From the NCBI GenBank assembly GCA_964388305.1, contig CAYMAA010000009.1, positions 1 to 26,673 on the forward strand: a DNA stretch of 26,673 nucleotides. The letters run 5' to 3'. The number at the start of each line of letters is the position of its first letter. Positions within the stretch are counted from its first letter, which is position 1. Positions 23,559 to 26,673 of the stretch are shown one piece after another. Position numbers and translations under genes: made by a program. The notes under the pieces are model-generated. The model had not been told where the DNA came from. It saw only the letters and a program-made list of their open reading frames with translations, and made no database searches. Source of the DNA: JAJQCI01 sp964388305 (GTDB taxonomy: Bacteria; Bacillota; Clostridia; Lachnospirales; CAG-274).

Positions 23559-23591
23559 GGAGGCAGGTGTGGAGAAAACCGCCATACCTCC
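23559..23591 (+). other. imperfect hairpin between the M16 pair and lgt
   Basis: GGAGG (23559-23563) and CCTCC (23587-23591) can pair, and the inner bases extend the stem with a bulge and G-T pairs. No T tract follows, so it is not a clear terminator. It might be a processing or attenuation site. Confidence 0.3.
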
Positions 23592-23642
23592 CTCTTATAA
23601 CGGGTTTGTCAGTATACAATACATATTTAAGGAGATTTTATT

Positions 23643-24548
23643 ATGCCTGAAATTTGGTTTTATCATTTGGGAATTAAAATTAATCATTTAAGCAATACGG
23701 CTTTTTCCATTGGCGGTTTTCCGGTTTACTTTTACGGAATTTGCATTGCCGCCGCACTTATTACGGGATATTTCACCGCAATGAAACAGGCTCAATATTT
23801 GGGAAAGGATTTCGGAATTTACAGCGACTTTTTTATTTGGGGCGCTGTAATAAGTATTTGCGGCGCAAGGCTTGGTTACATAATTTTTTCCGAGGATACA
23901 TATTTAACCGATTTTTTTAAATTCAGGGACGGAGGCTTGCAAATATACGGAGGTCTTATTGCAGGGGTTATAGCGGCATTTGTTTTTACAAAAATAAAGC
24001 GCATTAAATTTTTGGATTTTACGGACGGCTGTGCTTTAGGCTTTGTTATAGGGCAGGCTATAGGCAGATGGGGGAATTTTTTTAACAGAGAAGCCTTTGG
24101 CAGAGCTACGGACAGCCTTTTTGCAATGAGAATGAATATTGAACAGGTAAAGGGAGTACACTCTTCGGACATTGCAGGGGATATGCTTAATTACAACGGT
24201 TCTTTATACCCTATAATTAAAAGCGGCGGAGTTAAGTATATTCAGGCACACCCTACATTTTTATATGAAAGCCTTTGGTGCGTTGGTGTTTTTATTATTT
24301 TAATAATTTTAATGAAGCACGGCAGGCAGTTTTGCGGAAAGCTGACAGCGTGGTATTTTATACTGTACGGTTTGGGCAGATTTTGGATAGAGTCTTTAAG
24401 AACGGATCAGCTTAAATTTTCGGGACTGCCCGTTTCAATGATTATTTCCTGCGCGCTTATTATTATCGGCTTGGCAATTATTTTATACGAATACAAATTT
24501 AAGGAAAAATTTACAGGAGGAAAAAGCAATGGCAATAGAAGCAGTTAA
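23643..24548 (+). CDS. lgt: prolipoprotein diacylglyceryl transferase
   Basis: Lgt transfers diacylglycerol from phosphatidylglycerol to the lipobox cysteine of pre-lipoproteins, the first step of lipoprotein maturation in the membrane. The 301-residue protein has about seven membrane helices. The family signature GRWGNFFNREAFG occupies 141-153 with the conserved Arg, Asn and Glu, preceded by GARLGYI and RDGGLQIYGGLIAG, and followed by HPTFLYESLW and GLGRFWIESLRTDQ. All hallmark residues are present. The window's two lipoproteins (at 5463 and 6310) would be its substrates. It lies in the sigG operon-like run; in Bacillus subtilis lgt is also known as gerF because spores lacking it germinate poorly. 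The next gene overlaps its end by 20 bases. Confidence 0.96.
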   Translation: MPEIWFYHLGIKINHLSNTAFSIGGFPVYFYGICIAAALITGYFTAMKQAQYLGKDFGIYSDFFIWGAVISICGARLGYIIFSEDTYLTDFFKFRDGGLQIYGGLIAGVIAAFVFTKIKRIKFLDFTDGCALGFVIGQAIGRWGNFFNREAFGRATDSLFAMRMNIEQVKGVHSSDIAGDMLNYNGSLYPIIKSGGVKYIQAHPTFLYESLWCVGVFIILIILMKHGRQFCGKLTAWYFILYGLGRFWIESLRTDQLKFSGLPVSMIISCALIIIGLAIILYEYKFKEKFTGGKSNGNRSS

Positions 24549-24996
24549 AGAGTACTTTAAAAAGTACGGTATGGAGGAACGTGTTAAGGAGCTTGCTGTT
24601 TCAAGCGCTACTGTTGAACAGGCGGCAGCGGCTCTTGGGTGTGAGCCTTGCAGAATTGCAAAAACACTTTCTTTTAAAATAGAAGAAAAGGCGGTTTTAA
24701 TTGTAACTGCCGGAGATGTTAGAATAGATAATCATAAATACAAAACAGAGTTTAGCGTCAAGGCAAAAATGCTTACCCCTGCCGAGGCTGAAGCTATGGT
24801 AGGCCACAAAGTCGGTGGTGTTTGCCCATTTGCCGTTAAGAACGGTGTAAAAGTATATTTAGACAATTCATTAAAAAGGTTTGAAACAGTTTTTCCTGCC
24901 TGCGGAAGCGCAAACAGCGCAATAGAGCTTAGTATTGAGGAATTGGAGAAGTACTCCCAATACGAGCGGTGGATAGACGTTTGCAAGGCGTATTAA
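24529..24996 (+). CDS. YbaK/EbsC-family aminoacyl-tRNA deacylase
   Basis: The 155-residue protein is a YbaK-type domain, a trans-editing enzyme that hydrolyses mischarged aminoacyl-tRNA (for instance Cys- or Ala-tRNA(Pro)). Motifs are KTLSFKI around residues 45-51, with the conserved Lys, and VGHKVGGVCPFAV further on, which forms the binding pocket. The exact tRNA and amino acid cannot be told. The ATG has AGGAGG just upstream and overlaps the lgt end by 20 bases, so it is the last gene of the run. Only a weak hairpin follows. Confidence 0.88.
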   Translation: MAIEAVKEYFKKYGMEERVKELAVSSATVEQAAAALGCEPCRIAKTLSFKIEEKAVLIVTAGDVRIDNHKYKTEFSVKAKMLTPAEAEAMVGHKVGGVCPFAVKNGVKVYLDNSLKRFETVFPACGSANSAIELSIEELEKYSQYERWIDVCKAY

Positions 24997-25097
24997 CAGG
25001 CTCCGCTTTTACAAAAGGCAATATTTATTATTGTTTTATTAATGAAAATCGAATAATACCAATATATTATTTTGCCGTAAAAAATTCATAATTTCGG

Positions 25098-25126
25098 TTG
25101 ACTAATTTATAAAAATATTATATAGT
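25098..25126 (+). promoter_or_regulatory. promoter of the flavin oxidoreductase-RidA pair
   Basis: TTGACT (25098-25103) and TATAGT (25121-25126) have a 17-base spacer. The start near 25133 leaves a leader of about 60 bases, without obvious structure, before ATG 25194 with GGAGAG at 25182-25187. Confidence 0.75.
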
Positions 25127-25193
25127 TGTAAGTAGAGATAGTTTAGTTGATGGAAAATACAACAATTTATACAGATTAAACGGAGAGATATAA

Positions 25194-26258
25194 ATGCAAT
25201 TAAAACCATTAAAAATAGGAGATTTAACAGCTAAATACCCCATAATACAGGGGGGTATGGGCATAGGCATAAGCCTTTCCTCTCTTGCGGGAGCAGTTGC
25301 TAAGGAGGGCGGCATTGGCGTCATTTCCGCCGCACAGCCGGGTTTTTTGGAGGAGGACTTTTACAGCCATACCACCGAGGCTAATATGCGTACTCTTTCA
25401 TACCATATTAAACGTGCCAAGGAAATTGCCGGGGGCGGCATTATCGGTGTAAACCTTATGGTTGTTTCAAAGCAATATGAGGAATATGTGCATTGTATAA
25501 TAGAAAGCGGCGCCGACCTTATAATATCGGGTGCCGGCCTTCCCTTAGATTTGCCAAAATATGCCGCAGGCTCGGATATTAAGCTTTGCCCAATAGTTTC
25601 CTCCGCAAAGGCGGCAAATGTAATTCTTACAAGATGGATGAAAAAATACAGCCGTCTGCCTGATTTGATTGTTATAGAAGGGCCCAAGGCAGGCGGGCAT
25701 TTAGGCTTTAAGCAGGACGAAATTTCAACCGTAACGCCTGAAAAAACAGACGAGGAAATAATTAAAATTCTTAAATTAAGAGATGATTTTTCCGCAAAAT
25801 ACAACAGAACAATACCCGTTGTTTTCGGCGGAGGAGTTTTTGACCGCAAGGATATAGACCACTGCCTTTCCCTTGGTTTGGACGGAGTTCAAATGGCAAC
25901 CCGTTTTGTTGCAACAAAAGAATGTGATGCAAGCGATGCTTTTAAGCAGGCATACATAAACGCAAAGCCGGAGGACGTTAAAATAGTAAAATCCCCTGTG
26001 GGTATGCCCGGGCGTGCCATTAACAATACATTTATTAAAAAGGTTGAGGGGGAAAATCCCCCAAAGGTTACACGCTGCTTTAACTGTATGCATCGTTGCG
26101 ACCCCCGCACAACACCCTACTGCATTTCACTTGCCCTTTTTAATGCCGCAAAAGGAGATTTGGATAACGGTCTTATTTTCTGCGGAGCAAACGTAGGCAG
26201 AGTAACAAAAATGTCTACAGTACACGAAATTTTTGAAGAGCTTACAAAGGAAGCTTAA
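25194..26258 (+). CDS. nitronate monooxygenase/2-nitropropane dioxygenase-family flavin oxidoreductase
   Basis: The 354-residue protein is an FMN-dependent TIM barrel of the nitronate monooxygenase/FabK/YrpB family. It has PIIQGGMGIG at 16-25, AKEGGIGVIS, GVNLMV, LIISGAGLP, VIEGPKAGGHLGF (flavin phosphate loop) and FGGGVFDRKDI. The family includes nitronate-detoxifying oxygenases and enoyl-ACP reductase FabK; which reaction applies here is not visible, and in an anaerobe a true monooxygenase is unlikely. The last 60 residues carry Cys at 295, 298, 302, 310 and 330, which could bind iron-sulfur or zinc, as in some clostridial relatives. ridA begins 17 bases after its stop. Confidence 0.9.
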   Translation: MQLKPLKIGDLTAKYPIIQGGMGIGISLSSLAGAVAKEGGIGVISAAQPGFLEEDFYSHTTEANMRTLSYHIKRAKEIAGGGIIGVNLMVVSKQYEEYVHCIIESGADLIISGAGLPLDLPKYAAGSDIKLCPIVSSAKAANVILTRWMKKYSRLPDLIVIEGPKAGGHLGFKQDEISTVTPEKTDEEIIKILKLRDDFSAKYNRTIPVVFGGGVFDRKDIDHCLSLGLDGVQMATRFVATKECDASDAFKQAYINAKPEDVKIVKSPVGMPGRAINNTFIKKVEGENPPKVTRCFNCMHRCDPRTTPYCISLALFNAAKGDLDNGLIFCGANVGRVTKMSTVHEIFEELTKEA

Positions 26259-26278
26259 GCGGACAAGGAGGTAAAATG

Positions 26279-26659
26279 ATGAAAAGTATTATAAAAACAA
26301 AAAACGCTCCTGCCGCCATAGGGCCTTATTCCCAAGCGGCGGCGGCAGGCGGCTTTCTGTTTGTATCGGGTCAAATTCCCATAAATCCAGCAACGGGTAA
26401 TATTGAGAGCAACACAATAGAGCTGCAGGCAAAGCAGGTTTTCAGCAATATTAAAGCAATTCTTGCCGAGGCAAATGTTGGTTTGGAAAGTGTTGTTAAA
26501 ACAACATTATTTCTAAAAAATATTGATGATTTTGCGGCGGTAAATGAAATTTATGCCTTGTTTTTCAAAAAGGACTGTCCTGCCCGTTCTGCTGCGGAGG
26601 TTTCAAGCCTGCCAAAAAACGCACTCATAGAGTGTGAGGTAATAGCTTACTTAGGCTAA
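26279..26659 (+). CDS. ridA: RidA family enamine/imine deaminase
   Basis: RidA hydrolyses reactive 2-aminoacrylate and other enamine or imine intermediates produced by pyridoxal-phosphate enzymes, protecting them from damage. The 126-residue protein shows GPYSQA (15-20), FVSGQIPINPATG, the catalytic Arg at 103 in CPARSAAEVSSLPK and ALIECEVIA at the end. Length is standard. Of two consecutive ATG codons I prefer 26279, six bases after AAGGAGGT, over 26276, which is only three bases away. It is co-transcribed with the flavin oxidoreductase. Confidence 0.95.
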   Translation: MKSIIKTKNAPAAIGPYSQAAAAGGFLFVSGQIPINPATGNIESNTIELQAKQVFSNIKAILAEANVGLESVVKTTLFLKNIDDFAAVNEIYALFFKKDCPARSAAEVSSLPKNALIECEVIAYLG

Positions 26660-26673
26660 AGTCAAGGATATTC

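Noticed and set aside
25005..25019. Weak hairpin GCTTTT/AAAGGC after the YbaK-family gene as a terminator
   Set aside because: Short stem with a wobble, three-base loop and no continuous T tract, so I did not list it as a terminator.

Overview
The window looks like chromosome from a low-GC, spore-forming anaerobic Firmicute (class Clostridia; a Lachnospiraceae-like genome is my guess). The reasons are a recognisable forespore sigma factor SigG, an Asp23/Gls24 protein, an ArgR-type arginine repressor, AGGAGG-type ribosome binding sites, A+T-rich intergenic DNA and the order asp23-nusB-xseA-xseB-ispA-dxs-tlyA-nadK-argR-recN. Nearly everything is housekeeping. I see no rRNA, tRNA, CRISPR array, transposase or integrase.

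Layout. 1-1506 (minus) is the N-terminal two thirds of recD2, cut by the window edge. It diverges from rpmE (ribosomal protein L31), and the 321-base A+T-rich gap between them holds several promoter-like pairs. fruK, a small membrane protein on the opposite strand and a GT4 glycosyltransferase follow. 4.6-6.1 kb is a compositionally distinct accessory module: an extended -10 promoter, a 26-codon leader ORF, a YczE/YitT-like membrane protein and a lipoprotein nitroreductase, bracketed by an exact 15-base direct repeat and closed by tandem terminators. 6.3-16.1 kb (minus) is one long, tightly packed operon-like run from asp23 to recN plus an unrecognised lipoprotein. It covers transcription antitermination, exonuclease VII, isoprenoid precursor synthesis, rRNA methylation, NADP synthesis, arginine regulation and DNA repair. 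16.4-18.3 kb is a low-molecular-weight phosphatase plus MATE transporter pair, facing an ABC-F ATPase. 20.3-25.0 kb (plus) is sigG followed closely by two M16-type peptidase homologues, lgt and a YbaK-type deacylase. 25.2-26.7 kb is a flavin oxidoreductase plus RidA pair with its own promoter.

Most interesting points. (1) The lipoprotein nitroreductase carries a C-terminal DGVTGAS motif resembling the ApbE flavinylation site and lacks the usual N-terminal arginine motif, suggesting an extracytoplasmic, possibly covalently flavinylated nitroreductase. (2) Its module is flanked by a 15-base direct repeat and is visibly G+C-richer than its neighbours. (3) The short leader ORF upstream of the module overlaps a sequence able to pair with the next gene's Shine-Dalgarno. 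(4) lgt sits downstream of sigG, which would tie lipoprotein maturation to the forespore. (5) The position after recN, often spoIVB-spo0A in spore formers, is occupied by an orphan lipoprotein. Several start codons were chosen by ribosome-binding-site spacing rather than maximal length. No database search or folding program was used.
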